Assembly: GCF_007828865.1 (NCBI RefSeq)
Contig: NZ_VIVK01000001.1
Location: 3,162,001 to 3,226,000, forward strand
Source of the DNA: Kribbella amoyensis
GTDB lineage: Bacteria; Actinomycetota; Actinomycetes; Propionibacteriales; Kribbellaceae
DNA length: 64,000 bases
Direction of reading: 5' to 3'
Below are positions 52,845 to 61,518 of the stretch, piece after piece (position 1 is the first letter of the stretch; every line of letters starts with the position of its first letter). Below the pieces are notes generated by a model. That model made no database searches, was not told where the DNA came from, and saw nothing but the letters and a program-made list of their open reading frames with translations. The translations under genes and the position numbers were made by a program.

Positions 52845-53861
52845 ATGGATGTCATCGGGCGATACCGGCTGCAGGAGCAGGTCGGCGCGGGCGCGTTCGC
52901 GACGGTCTGGCGGGGCTACGACGACGACCTCGACGTGGACGTGGCCGTGAAGGTGCTGGCCGACAACTGGGCCTCGCGGGCCGATGTGCGCGAGCGGTTC
53001 CTGTCCGAGGCGCGGCTGATGCGCCGGATCGCGAGCGACCGGGTGGTCCGGGTGTTCGACCTGGGCAAGCTACCCGACGGCCGGCCGTACTTCGTGATGG
53101 ACTACGTCGACGGCGGCACGCTGGCCGACATCCTGGCCGGTGGCCCGGTCGATCCGGCCGACGCGCTGTGGTGGGGTGCGGATCTGGCCCGCGCGGTCGC
53201 CGCGTTGCACGCCGAGGGCGTCGTCCATCGCGACATCACCCCGGCCAACCTGTTGCTGCGCCCGTCGAACGGGCTGGAGTCCGGCGGCGGGACGCACCGG
53301 ATCGTGCTCGCCGATCTCGGCCTGGCGAAAAGGGCCGCCGAGGCTTCGGGTCTCACCCAGGCCGTGGGGACGCCGTCGTACATGGCACCCGAGCAGGGTC
53401 GCGGTGACGGCGGCTTCGACGAGCGCGCCGACGTGTACGCGGTAGGCGCGGTGACGTACGCGCTGCTGACCGGCCGCGCGCCGTTCGTCGTGTCCTCGAT
53501 CTCCGATGTGCTCGGCCGCGACCCGGACAGCAACCCGCCGAGCCTGCGCCCGTTGTTGCACGACGCGGTCGGTCAGCTCGACGACCTGCTGGCCCGGGCG
53601 CTCGCGTACCGCGTCGGCGACCGCTGGCAGCGCGCGGACACCCTGGCCGAACACCTGGAGGCGGAGGCGTACCGGCTGGAGCAGGAGGCGCCGATGCTCG
53701 CGTCCGCGCGGACCGCTGCCGGCGATCCGGACGCCGTGGACACGACGATCAGGTCGGCCGGCACCACCGCGCATCCTGGTCGTCGGCAGTGGGTTCTGGC
53801 CGCTCTGCCGGTTTTGTTCGTCGGCGCGGCCGTGGCGACCTGGTTCCTGCTCGGGCGCTGA
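52845..53861 (+). CDS. Membrane-anchored Ser/Thr protein kinase with altered catalytic loop
   Basis: A 338-residue Hanks-type kinase. The Gly loop GAGAFATVW (14-22), VAVK with Lys36, DLG (157-159, in place of DFG) and GTPSYMAPEQ are in place. The catalytic loop reads HRDITPAN: Asp130 and Asn135 are kept but the Lys normally two residues after the Asp is Thr132. A single span near 315-335 ends the protein, so there is no extracellular sensor. ATG 52845 is chosen since the upstream extension lies opposite the sigma gene. Activity may be reduced or altered. Confidence 0.88.
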   Translation: MDVIGRYRLQEQVGAGAFATVWRGYDDDLDVDVAVKVLADNWASRADVRERFLSEARLMRRIASDRVVRVFDLGKLPDGRPYFVMDYVDGGTLADILAGGPVDPADALWWGADLARAVAALHAEGVVHRDITPANLLLRPSNGLESGGGTHRIVLADLGLAKRAAEASGLTQAVGTPSYMAPEQGRGDGGFDERADVYAVGAVTYALLTGRAPFVVSSISDVLGRDPDSNPPSLRPLLHDAVGQLDDLLARALAYRVGDRWQRADTLAEHLEAEAYRLEQEAPMLASARTAAGDPDAVDTTIRSAGTTAHPGRRQWVLAALPVLFVGAAVATWFLLGR

Positions 53862-53916
53862 TCACTGACTGAGACGGGTCCTCCGCTCTCACCGTATGGT
53901 TGCTTAAAGTGATCTC

Positions 53917-54537
53917 ATGGCTACTCTACGGAAGTTGCTGGCTACCGTGGCAGTCGTATCCCTGGCCACCGCACTCCCCGCGGCCGCGGCGGAACCGGTC
54001 AGCTACGCGTGCCGGGCGGACACCAAGTTCGGGCAGCACCACGTGTCGCTGCGGCAGGGCGCGGACGCGAAGGCGCCGGCCTCGGTGAAGCCGGGCGCGA
54101 CCTTCGACGTGGTGGTCGACCTCAAGCCGGGCTCGCTGCCCGGCGAGGTGAAGGGCTTCAAGCTCAAGGAGGTCCGTGACCTCGCGCTCCGCGTCCCGGT
54201 GCCCGCGAACGCGAGCTTCGAGGGCGCGTTCCTCACCGGCGGATCCGGCCTGAACTCCCAGCCCACCGTCGAGGCCGGCCAGGGCGTCGTCACCCTCCGC
54301 GTGGCCGGTCCGATCGCGGGCGGCGCGGCGTACCAGCTGCCGCGGCTCACGGTCCGGCTGAAGGCGGGCCAGGCCGGGGCGATCGAGACCCGCCTGCACG
54401 GCACCGGCTTCGACAACCCCGGGCTCACCCTGCAGGCGAAGATCAAGTGGAAGTTCGTCACCATCACCTCGCCGGTGAGCTGCTACCCCGATCCGAACCC
54501 GGCCCTGACCCGGACGGTGATCAGCAAGGCCGAATGA
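53917..54537 (+). CDS. Secreted protein, unrecognised
   Basis: A 206-residue exported protein with a clear Sec signal (LLATVAVVSLATALPAAAAE). The mature part is beta-rich (ATFDVVVDLKPG, AYQLPRLTVRLKAG, TLQAKIKWKFVTI) with two Cys, one near the start (SYACRADTKFG) and one near the end (SPVSCYPDPN), well placed for a disulfide that ties the termini. This layout is frequent in actinobacterial secreted beta-sandwich proteins of unknown role. It is not obviously part of an operon. Confidence 0.75.
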   Translation: MATLRKLLATVAVVSLATALPAAAAEPVSYACRADTKFGQHHVSLRQGADAKAPASVKPGATFDVVVDLKPGSLPGEVKGFKLKEVRDLALRVPVPANASFEGAFLTGGSGLNSQPTVEAGQGVVTLRVAGPIAGGAAYQLPRLTVRLKAGQAGAIETRLHGTGFDNPGLTLQAKIKWKFVTITSPVSCYPDPNPALTRTVISKAE

Positions 54538-54603
54538 GGACAGGCGATCAGGAACGCGGTCGTTTCTCTGGCGGCCGGGGCCCGGGCACCGTAGGTTCGG
54601 GCA

Positions 54604-55371
54604 ATGAGTGGGCAGACGAGTGGCGGTTACGACCCAGAGAAGTTCGAGCGGCTCTTCGCGCTGGACGCGGGCAGCTTCTGGTTCCGTGCGCGGAGTGACC
54701 TGATCGGCTGGGCCCTGGACCGCAACTTCCCGGCCGCCCGCTCGTTCCTCGAGCTCGGCTGTGGCAACGGGTACGTCATCGACCGGGTCCGCCGCGACCA
54801 CCCCGACTGGCGGCTGGTCGGAACCGAACTCTTCGAGGAAGGCCTCGCGAACGCGCGGATCCGGATGCCCGAGGGCGTGGAACTACGGCAACTGGACGCG
54901 ACCGAGAACCCGTACGACGCGGAGTTCGACGTGGCCGGCGCGTTCGACGTGATCGAGCACATCGAGGACGCGCCCGCGGTACTGGCCGGGATGTTCGCGT
55001 CGGTCCGGCCGGGCGGCGGTGTCCTGATCACGGTGCCGCAGCACAAGTGGTTGTGGAGCAAGGCCGACGTCGCCGCGCACCACGTCAAGCGGTACACCCG
55101 GCGAGAGCTGATCGGCGAGCTCCAGGACGCCGGCTTCGAGGTGCTCCGGGTGACGTCGTTCGTGTCGCTGTTGCTGCCGGCGATGATGGCGTCCCGCCTG
55201 GTCAAACGGGACGCCGCCGACGTCGAGGGTGAACTGGACATGGCCGCCCCGCTGAACACCGCCTGCTACCAGGTGATGCGGGCCGAGGGTGCCCTGATCC
55301 GGGCCGGCCTCAACCTCCCGGCGGGCGGCTCCCTGCTCGCCGTCGCCCGCCGCCCGCGTCTGCCGGGTTAA
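54604..55371 (+). CDS. Class I SAM-dependent methyltransferase
   Basis: A 255-residue methyltransferase. FLELGCGNGYVIDRV is the SAM-binding motif I, LVGTELFEEGLANARIRMP motif II, and FDVAGAFDVIEHIEDAPAVLAGM the post-motif region. HAHHVKRYTRRELIGELQDAGFEV-like sequence resembles quinone or glycan methyltransferases (Methyltransf_11/23). The acceptor is unknown; the last 60 residues have a hydrophobic helix (FVSLLLPAMMASRL) that may touch the membrane. Confidence 0.85.
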   Translation: MSGQTSGGYDPEKFERLFALDAGSFWFRARSDLIGWALDRNFPAARSFLELGCGNGYVIDRVRRDHPDWRLVGTELFEEGLANARIRMPEGVELRQLDATENPYDAEFDVAGAFDVIEHIEDAPAVLAGMFASVRPGGGVLITVPQHKWLWSKADVAAHHVKRYTRRELIGELQDAGFEVLRVTSFVSLLLPAMMASRLVKRDAADVEGELDMAAPLNTACYQVMRAEGALIRAGLNLPAGGSLLAVARRPRLPG

Positions 55372-55437
55372 CCCCTCACGTGCATGGTTGGCCCACCGAA
55401 ATACCGTGGGCCAACCAGCAACCCGGCGGGTTAACCC
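55365..55437. terminator. Bidirectional terminator with flanking GGGTTAACCC palindromes
   Basis: GGTTGGCCCAC (55386-55396) and GTGGGCCAACC (55406-55416) form a perfect 11-bp stem with a nine-base loop between convergent genes. Identical GGGTTAACCC palindromes stand on both sides at 55365-55374 and 55428-55437; the first provides the stop codon of the methyltransferase. Confidence 0.65.
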
Positions 55438-55452
55438 ACGAGACGCTCGGCT

Positions 55453-56328
55453 TCAGAGGCCGATGGGGTGCCAGACGGTCTTGGTCTCCAGGTACTGGGT
55501 GAGGCGGGACAGGCCCGGGTTCGCCGACCAGTCCTCCTCCTCGGGACGGCGGACGCGCTTGAGGTTCTCCGCGGCGGCGGCCTCCAGGTCGCGCGCCTCG
55601 TCGGCGTCCTGGACCCCGCACAGGTCGATCGCGTTCACGTCCAGGTGCGAGGCCAGCCACGGGCCCACCTCGGACGCGGATCCGGTCAGGATGTTGACAA
55701 CGCCACCAGGAACGTCGGAGGTCGCCATCACCTCGCCGAGCGTGATCGCGGGCACCGGCCGGTCGAACGAGCTGACCACGACGGCGGTGTTGCCGGACAC
55801 GATCGCCGGCGCGATCACACTGGTCAGGCCGAGCAGGCTGGAGTCCTGCGGGGCCAGCAGCGCCACCACACCGGTTGCCTCGGGCAACGAGAAGTCGAAG
55901 TACGGGCCGGCCACCGGGTTGCTGGAACCGACCACCTGGGCCAGCTTGTCCGCCCAGCCGGCGTACCAGACCCAGCGGTCGATCGACTGGTCCACCAGGG
56001 CGCGGGCCTTGGAGATCGACAGTCCCTCGGCGGCGGCGACCTCGGCACTGAACTGGTCGTGCCGGCCCTCCATCACCTCGGCGATCCGGTAGAGCACCTG
56101 GCCGCGGTTGTACGCGGTCCGCGCGGACCAGCCGCCGAACGCCTTGCGGGCCGCGACGACGGCGTCCCTGGCGTCCTTGCGGGAGGCCTGCGAGGCGTTC
56201 GCGAGGAACTTGCCCTTGGCATCGGTCACGACGTACGAGCGGCCGGACTCGCTGCGCGGGAAGGCCCCGCCGACGTACAGCTTGTACGTCTTGCGTACGT
56301 CGAGACGGGAGCTGTCCTTAGTGGGCAA
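55453..56328 (-). CDS. Shortened aldehyde dehydrogenase-like protein, probably non-catalytic
   Basis: A 291-residue relative of the neighbouring dehydrogenase that covers the N-terminal (cofactor) half, then jumps to a dehydrogenase-like C-terminal tail (LSRLTQYLETKTVWHPIGL). WVWYAGWADKL and GNTAVVV are conserved, but the catalytic Asn of IPWNFP is replaced (LAPQDSS), the Lys of KPAE is replaced (SSFDRP) and the segment with the catalytic Cys is absent. The frame is clean, so this is a maintained protein. I take TTG 56328 (GGAGG seven bases before) over GTG 56355. It overlaps the active gene and may form a hetero-oligomer with it. Confidence 0.75.
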   Translation of the reverse strand: MPTKDSSRLDVRKTYKLYVGGAFPRSESGRSYVVTDAKGKFLANASQASRKDARDAVVAARKAFGGWSARTAYNRGQVLYRIAEVMEGRHDQFSAEVAAAEGLSISKARALVDQSIDRWVWYAGWADKLAQVVGSSNPVAGPYFDFSLPEATGVVALLAPQDSSLLGLTSVIAPAIVSGNTAVVVSSFDRPVPAITLGEVMATSDVPGGVVNILTGSASEVGPWLASHLDVNAIDLCGVQDADEARDLEAAAAENLKRVRRPEEEDWSANPGLSRLTQYLETKTVWHPIGL

Positions 56329-57754
56329 GGTAGGCCTCCAGACCGTGACGGCCACCCTCGCGGCCGTAGCCCGACTCCTTGTAGCCGCCGAACGGCGAGG
56401 TCGGGTCGAAGCGGTTGAACGTGTTCGCCCAGACGACGCCGGCGCGCAGCTGGTTCGCCATCCAGAGGATCCGGGAGCCCTTGTCGGTCCAGACGCCGGC
56501 GGACAGCCCGAACGGGGTGTTGTTGGCCTTCTCCACTGCCTCGGCCGGGGTCCGGAAGGTGAGCACCGACAGCACCGGCCCGAAGATCTCCTCGCGGGCG
56601 ATCCGGTGCGCCTGCGTCACCCCGGTGAACACGGTCGGCGGGAACCAGTACCCCTGGGCCGGCAGCTCGCACTCCGGCGACCAGCGCTCGGCGCCCTCGT
56701 CCTCGCCGACCTGGGACAGCTCGCGGATCCGGGCCAGCTGGGCCGACGAGTTGATCGCGCCGATGTCGGTGTTCTTGTCCAGCGGGTCGCCGACGCGCAG
56801 GGTCTCCATCCGGCGCTTGAGCCGGCCGAGAACCTCGTCGTACACGCTCTCCTGGACCAGCAGCCGCGACCCGGCGCAGCAGACGTGGCCCTGGTTGAAG
56901 AAGATGCCGTTGACGATGCCCTCGACGGTCTGGTCGATCGGCGCGTCCTCGAAGACGATGTTCGCCGCCTTGCCGCCGAGCTCGAGCGTCACCTTCTTGT
57001 CGGTACCGGCCACCGCCTTCGCGATCGAGCGGCCGACCGCCGTCGATCCGGTGAACGCGATCTTGTCCACGTCCGGGTGCTCGATCAGCGCCTGGCCGGT
57101 TCGGCCGGCCCCGGTGACGATGTTGACGACGCCCGGCGGGAGGTCGGCCTGCTGGCAGATCTCGGCGAACGCGAGCGCGGTCAGCGGGGTGGTCTCGGCC
57201 GGCTTCAGCACGACCGTGTTCCCGGCCGCGAGCGCGGGGGCGATCTTCCACGCGAGCATCAGCAACGGGAAGTTCCACGGGATCACCTGGCCGGCCACAC
57301 CCCACGGCCGCGGGTCGGGCCCGGCGCCGGCGTACTCGAGCTTGTCGGCCCAGCCCGCGTAGTAGAAGAAGTGCGCCGCGACCAACGGGAGGTCGACGTC
57401 GCGGGACTCGCGGATCGGCTTGCCGTTGTCCAGCGACTCCAGCACCGCGAGCTCACGGGACCGCTCCTGGATCAGCCGCGCGATCCGGAACAGGTACTTG
57501 GCCCGGTCCCGGCCAGCCATCGGGCCCCAGACCTTGTCGAACGCCTTGCGGGCCGCCTTCACCGCCTTGTCGACGTCAGCCGGGCCGGCCTCGCTGACCT
57601 CGGCCAGCACCTCCTCCGACGCCGGGCTCACCGTCTTGAACGGCTTGCCGTCCGTCGCCTCGACGAAGGCGCCGTTGACGAACAGCCCGTAGGAGGACCT
57701 GATGTCCACGATGGCCCGCGACTCGGGGGCCGGTGCGTACTCGAATCTGCTCAT
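56318..57754 (-). CDS. NAD(P)-dependent aldehyde dehydrogenase
   Basis: A 478-residue ALDH. VIPWNFP includes the oxyanion Asn161, KPAE (184-187) the cofactor Lys, LELGGKAANIV the general-base Glu258 and FFNQGHVCCAGSR the nucleophile Cys292. It oxidises an aldehyde to the acid. Lying one gene after deoC on the same strand, it probably removes the acetaldehyde made by that aldolase. Confidence 0.93.
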   Translation of the reverse strand: MSRFEYAPAPESRAIVDIRSSYGLFVNGAFVEATDGKPFKTVSPASEEVLAEVSEAGPADVDKAVKAARKAFDKVWGPMAGRDRAKYLFRIARLIQERSRELAVLESLDNGKPIRESRDVDLPLVAAHFFYYAGWADKLEYAGAGPDPRPWGVAGQVIPWNFPLLMLAWKIAPALAAGNTVVLKPAETTPLTALAFAEICQQADLPPGVVNIVTGAGRTGQALIEHPDVDKIAFTGSTAVGRSIAKAVAGTDKKVTLELGGKAANIVFEDAPIDQTVEGIVNGIFFNQGHVCCAGSRLLVQESVYDEVLGRLKRRMETLRVGDPLDKNTDIGAINSSAQLARIRELSQVGEDEGAERWSPECELPAQGYWFPPTVFTGVTQAHRIAREEIFGPVLSVLTFRTPAEAVEKANNTPFGLSAGVWTDKGSRILWMANQLRAGVVWANTFNRFDPTSPFGGYKESGYGREGGRHGLEAYLAH

Positions 57755-57757
57755 GCG

Positions 57758-58726
57758 TCAGTCCAGCGTGAAGTAGTCGGGGCCCGGATAGTGGCCGGTG
57801 GCGAGCTTGGTGCGTTGCATCAGCAGGTCGTTCAGCAGGCTGGACGCGCCGAACCGGAACAGCTCCGGGTCCAGCCAGTCCGGTCCGGCGGTCTCGTTCA
57901 CCGTGACCAGGTACTTGATCGCGTCCTTCGCGGTCCGGATCCCGCCGGCCGGCTTGACGCCGATGTGCAGCCCGGTGGCCTCGTGGTAGTCGCGGACCGC
58001 CTCCAGCATCACCAGCGTCACCGGCAGCGTCGCGGCCGGGGAGACCTTGCCGGTCGAGGTCTTGATGAAGTCGGCGCCGGCCAGCATCGCCAGCCAGGAC
58101 GCCCGCCGCACGTTGTCGTAGGTGACCAGCTCACCGGTCTCCAGGATCACCTTCAGGTGCGCTTCCCCGGCGGCCTCGCGGATCGCGGCGATCTCGTCGA
58201 AGACCAGCCCGTACCGCCCGGACAGGAAGGCGCCCCGGTCGATCACCATGTCCACCTCGTCGGCGCCGGCGGCGACGGCGTCCTTGGTGTCCTGCACCTT
58301 GATCGCCAGGCTCGACCGCCCGCTCGGGAACGCCGTCGCCACACTGGCCACGTTGATCCCGGAGTCGCGCAGCTCGTACTTCGCGGTGGCGACGAGGTCC
58401 GGGTACACACAGACCGCGGCGACCTGGGGCGCACTCGGGTCCGCCGGGTCGGGCCGCCGCGCCTTCGCGCACAGCGCCCGCACCTTGCCCGGGGTGTCCT
58501 GGCCCTCCAGCGTGGTCAGGTCGATCATCCGGATCGCGAGGTCCAGCGCGTACGCCTTCGCGGTCGTCTTGATCGACCGCGTCCCGAGCATGGCGGCCCG
58601 CGCCTCGGCGCCGACCTGGTCGACACCAGGCAACCCGAGCAGGAACCGCCGCAGCCGGTCCTCGGAAGAGGTCACGTCGGCCAGACTGTCGACGCCGGAA
58701 CCGACGCCGTTGTCGATGGTGGTCAC
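57758..58726 (-). CDS. deoC: Deoxyribose-phosphate aldolase
   Basis: A 322-residue class I aldolase that cleaves 2-deoxyribose 5-phosphate to acetaldehyde and glyceraldehyde 3-phosphate. VDMVIDRGAF, ADFIKTSTG (Schiff-base Lys) and VKPAGGIRT (second Lys) are all present. The protein is longer than E. coli DeoC through an N-terminal extension, as in other actinobacteria. GTG 58726 is preferred; the open frame continues upstream, but the extra residues are Arg-rich and unlike the family. It begins a unit with two ALDH-like genes. Confidence 0.92.
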   Translation of the reverse strand: MTTIDNGVGSGVDSLADVTSSEDRLRRFLLGLPGVDQVGAEARAAMLGTRSIKTTAKAYALDLAIRMIDLTTLEGQDTPGKVRALCAKARRPDPADPSAPQVAAVCVYPDLVATAKYELRDSGINVASVATAFPSGRSSLAIKVQDTKDAVAAGADEVDMVIDRGAFLSGRYGLVFDEIAAIREAAGEAHLKVILETGELVTYDNVRRASWLAMLAGADFIKTSTGKVSPAATLPVTLVMLEAVRDYHEATGLHIGVKPAGGIRTAKDAIKYLVTVNETAGPDWLDPELFRFGASSLLNDLLMQRTKLATGHYPGPDYFTLD

Positions 58727-58841
58727 GCCCGGCAGTCTAATCGGATTTCGCCGCCGCCCCGATCCGCGCGCGGTCCGGACGTGATTCCACCCACGGATCG
58801 CCGCCCTCGTCCGCGGTACCACGACCGGCTACTTTGTCCGG

Positions 58842-59411
58842 GTGAAACCGAAGGTGTCTGAGAACGAGCAGTACCTGTCGTCGTCGAACCGGATCACCGG
58901 TGCGGTGGTGATGGTGATCGGGCTGGTGGGGCTGGTCGACATCGTGATCGAGTGGCGCACGCTCGGCGGGCTGCTGGTGGCCGCGCTGATCGGAGTGCTG
59001 ATGGTGGTGACCTACCTCGGCCTGTTCCGGCCTTCGGTGACGCTGCGGCCGGACGGGCTGCTGATCCGTAACCACGTCCGCGACCACCACGTCCCGTGGA
59101 ACCGGATCACCGACGTCGACGTGGCCGACATCCTGCGGGTCGAGACCGAGGGCGCGGGCCGGATCCGCTGCCCCGGCGTGCAACTGGTGATGCGGGACCT
59201 GCGCAAGCAGCGGGTCGGCGGCCGCAAACTGGCCGCGGAGAACTCGATCTCGCGCGCCGACTTCGTGGTCGAGCGGATCGAGAGCCACCGGGAGCGGTAC
59301 GCCGCCGCGGCCGATCCGGACAGCAAGGTCGTCACCACCTGGGCCCTGCCGGAGCTGATCGCGCTGGCGGCCCTGCTCGTGATCGCCCTCGTCGCCCAAC
59401 TCCTGCGGTGA
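58842..59411 (+). CDS. PH-domain membrane protein
   Basis: A 189-residue protein with two N-terminal spans (TGAVVMVIGLVGLVDIVI and LGGLLVAALIGVLMVVTYLG), a bacterial PH-like (bPH2/YdbT) region (VTLRPDGLLIRNHVRDHHVPWNRITDVDVAD) and a C-terminal span (LPELIALAALLVIALVAQLL). The last span before the stop suggests tail insertion. Function of these proteins is not known. GTG start; its stop overlaps the next GTG. Confidence 0.82.
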   Translation: MKPKVSENEQYLSSSNRITGAVVMVIGLVGLVDIVIEWRTLGGLLVAALIGVLMVVTYLGLFRPSVTLRPDGLLIRNHVRDHHVPWNRITDVDVADILRVETEGAGRIRCPGVQLVMRDLRKQRVGGRKLAAENSISRADFVVERIESHRERYAAAADPDSKVVTTWALPELIALAALLVIALVAQLLR

Positions 59412-60289
59412 GCCCGCGGATCGGCCGGCGCCGCTTCCTCGCGGCCACGGCCGGTACCGCGATCGGTGCCGTCGTCGCGGCCGCGGCCGGTGTGGAGACC
59501 GGGGTTCTCCCGGGCAGGGCGCGGATCCACGCCAAGCTCGGCCTGACCGGCGAGGACGGCGTCGTCCCGGATGTCGCCGCGGGACAAGCCGTGGCGGGCA
59601 CGTTCAAGTCCGCCGCCCGGCGGACCACGGTCGGCTGGACCGCGTTGTACCCGCAGGGCCAGCGCCTGGACGCGCGGCTCCCGGTCGTCCTGATGCTGCA
59701 CGGCCGAGGCGGTGACCACACCTCGGCCGTCAACGACCTCGGCGCCGACCGGTACCTCACCCAGGTCGTGCAGAGCGGGACGGCACCGTTCGCGCTGGTC
59801 GCCGTGGACGGGGGACAGGACAGCTACTGGCATCAGCGCACGACCGGGGACGACCCGCAGCGGATGCTCACCGCCGAACTCCTTCCCCTGTTGGCCGAAC
59901 GCGGTCTTCGCACCGACCGGTACGGCGTCCTCGGCTGGTCGATGGGCGGGTACGGCGCGCTCTTGCTCGCCGCCGACGCCGGGGACAGGGTCGTCGCGGC
60001 CGGGGCGATGAGTCCGGCGCTGTGGCACGAGTACGCGGACGTCGCGCCCGGTGCGTACGACGGACCGGACGACTTCGCGCGGCACCAGGTGTTCGGCCGG
60101 GCCGAGCTGAAGGACGTTGCTCTTCGCATCGACTGCGGCCGGGACGACCCGTTCGCGGGTGCGGTCCGCGATCTGCGCGAGCAGGTCCACGCGGCCGGCG
60201 GGATCGAGGCCGGCGCCCATACCGCCGGTTACTGGCGGCGCATGCTCCCTGACCACCTGCGGTTTCTCGGGGGCGAAATCGCAAGTTGA
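59408..60289 (+). CDS. Tat-exported esterase, alpha/beta hydrolase
   Basis: A 293-residue hydrolase of the esterase D/antigen 85-like group. GRRRFLAATAGTAIGAVVAA is a twin-arginine signal. VVLMLHGRGGDH is the oxyanion region, Ser178 in GWSMGGYG the nucleophile, and DCGRDDPF and AHTAGYWRRM the likely Asp and His regions. Ag85-type proteins transfer or hydrolyse acyl groups at the cell surface; the substrate here is unknown. GTG 59408 overlaps the preceding stop by two bases. Confidence 0.85.
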   Translation: MSPRIGRRRFLAATAGTAIGAVVAAAAGVETGVLPGRARIHAKLGLTGEDGVVPDVAAGQAVAGTFKSAARRTTVGWTALYPQGQRLDARLPVVLMLHGRGGDHTSAVNDLGADRYLTQVVQSGTAPFALVAVDGGQDSYWHQRTTGDDPQRMLTAELLPLLAERGLRTDRYGVLGWSMGGYGALLLAADAGDRVVAAGAMSPALWHEYADVAPGAYDGPDDFARHQVFGRAELKDVALRIDCGRDDPFAGAVRDLREQVHAAGGIEAGAHTAGYWRRMLPDHLRFLGGEIAS

Positions 60290-60401
60290 GGGGAACTTGA
60301 GGGGCAGTTGCGGCGTCCGACCCGCTGTCCGCCCGGAGATGACCTCCCAGTGATTCAGGATTGGCTCCGGTAAGTCCCCCAGTACATCGAGAGTGGAGCG
60401 C

Positions 60402-61331
60402 ATGAAACATCTCTCCAGCAAGAAGCTGCGCGGCCTGGTCGGCGCCATCGCCCTGGCCAGCTGCGCGGCACTCGCGATGCCGAATGCTCAGGCCGTCACG
60501 GCCGGTCCGACGGCAGTGCAGCCGCTCCCCGTCGTGGGCGAGGTCGCCGAGGTTCCGCCGAACGACTCCGGTCGGGACGCGGGCTGGACCTCGGCCAGCG
60601 CCTGGAACGCGGTGCGGTACAACAAGCTCTACAACACCGGCGCCATCCCGGCGTCCAAGTGCAAGCGGCCCAACGTCGCGCTGAACACGGAGTACCGGGT
60701 CCGGTACTTCGAGCAGGAACTCGTCCGCTGCATGCACGCGGTCTGGAAGAGCAACCTGTGGCGGGCCGGCAACGCCAAGTGGAACGTCAAGCCGAACCTG
60801 GTCGTGCACGGCTACAACACGATCAAGACCTCCTGCGGCTCGGTGACCGGCTGGATCTCCTTCTACTGCTCGTCGGGCAACGGGACCATCTACATCCCGT
60901 GGCGCCAGATCGTCACCTACTACTCGCAGAACCCGACGTTCGCCGTGGCGTACGCGACCAACACGATCGCGCACGAGTACGGTCACCACGTCCAGGCGAT
61001 GAGCGGCCTGCTGACCGCCTCCTGGTGGCGGCAGAACCACATGTCCAAGGACGCGGGCCTGGCCGAGAGCCGTCGTCGTGAGCTGCAGGCGTCCTGCTTC
61101 GGCTCCGCGTACATCGGCGCCAACAAGGCCTACTACCCGATGACCGGTGGGCTGAAGGCGCAGTGGGACTACGTCGTCTCGCACTCCGGCGACCGTCCGG
61201 GCTACCCGCGGGACCACGGCTCGTGGACCAGCCACAACTTCTGGTCGCAGGCCGGTTTCAAGGGCAACGGCCGGTACAGCCACCCGGGCAGCTGCCAGAC
61301 CTGGGCCGCCCCGGCGACCCGGATCGCCTGA
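60402..61331 (+). CDS. Secreted neutral zinc metallopeptidase (YpfJ-like)
   Basis: A 309-residue exported protein. The signal peptide (LRGLVGAIALASCAALAMPNAQA) is followed by a domain with the zinc motif HEYGH (His191, Glu192, His195) in NTIAHEYGHHVQAMSGL, the hallmark of neutral zinc metallopeptidases. ELQASCFGSAYIG supplies the third ligand region. Cys residues at SKCKRPN, LVRCMHAV, TSCGS and FYCSSG could form two disulfides. ATG 60402 is preceded by GTGGAGCGC; GTG 60393 is less likely. It ends in a strong terminator. Confidence 0.88.
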   Translation: MKHLSSKKLRGLVGAIALASCAALAMPNAQAVTAGPTAVQPLPVVGEVAEVPPNDSGRDAGWTSASAWNAVRYNKLYNTGAIPASKCKRPNVALNTEYRVRYFEQELVRCMHAVWKSNLWRAGNAKWNVKPNLVVHGYNTIKTSCGSVTGWISFYCSSGNGTIYIPWRQIVTYYSQNPTFAVAYATNTIAHEYGHHVQAMSGLLTASWWRQNHMSKDAGLAESRRRELQASCFGSAYIGANKAYYPMTGGLKAQWDYVVSHSGDRPGYPRDHGSWTSHNFWSQAGFKGNGRYSHPGSCQTWAAPATRIA

Positions 61332-61378
61332 TCGATTCGGTAACCATGACGGTTCCGTGACAACGGCGCCGTAACCAG

Positions 61379-61420
61379 GGCGCCCGGAGAGCGTTGGCTC
61401 TCCGGGCGCCTTCGGTTTTT
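61379..61420 (+). terminator. Strong intrinsic terminator
   Basis: A perfect 14-bp stem, GGCGCCCGGAGAGC (61379-61392) with GCTCTCCGGGCGCC (61397-61410), a GTTG loop and a T-run at 61416-61420. It ends the zinc peptidase transcript. Confidence 0.92.
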
Positions 61421-61518
61421 GCCGACACGTACACGATCTGCGATCGTGTGGTAACCGTGTTTCGGGTCCGCACGCCTTAGCATCTGGGTCGAACGTCGAA
61501 CGGCAGGAGTCAAGGACA

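Noticed and set aside
55453..56328. Pseudogene of an aldehyde dehydrogenase.
   Set aside because: The frame is intact, has its own ribosome site, overlaps the neighbour as in an operon and joins two conserved segments cleanly.
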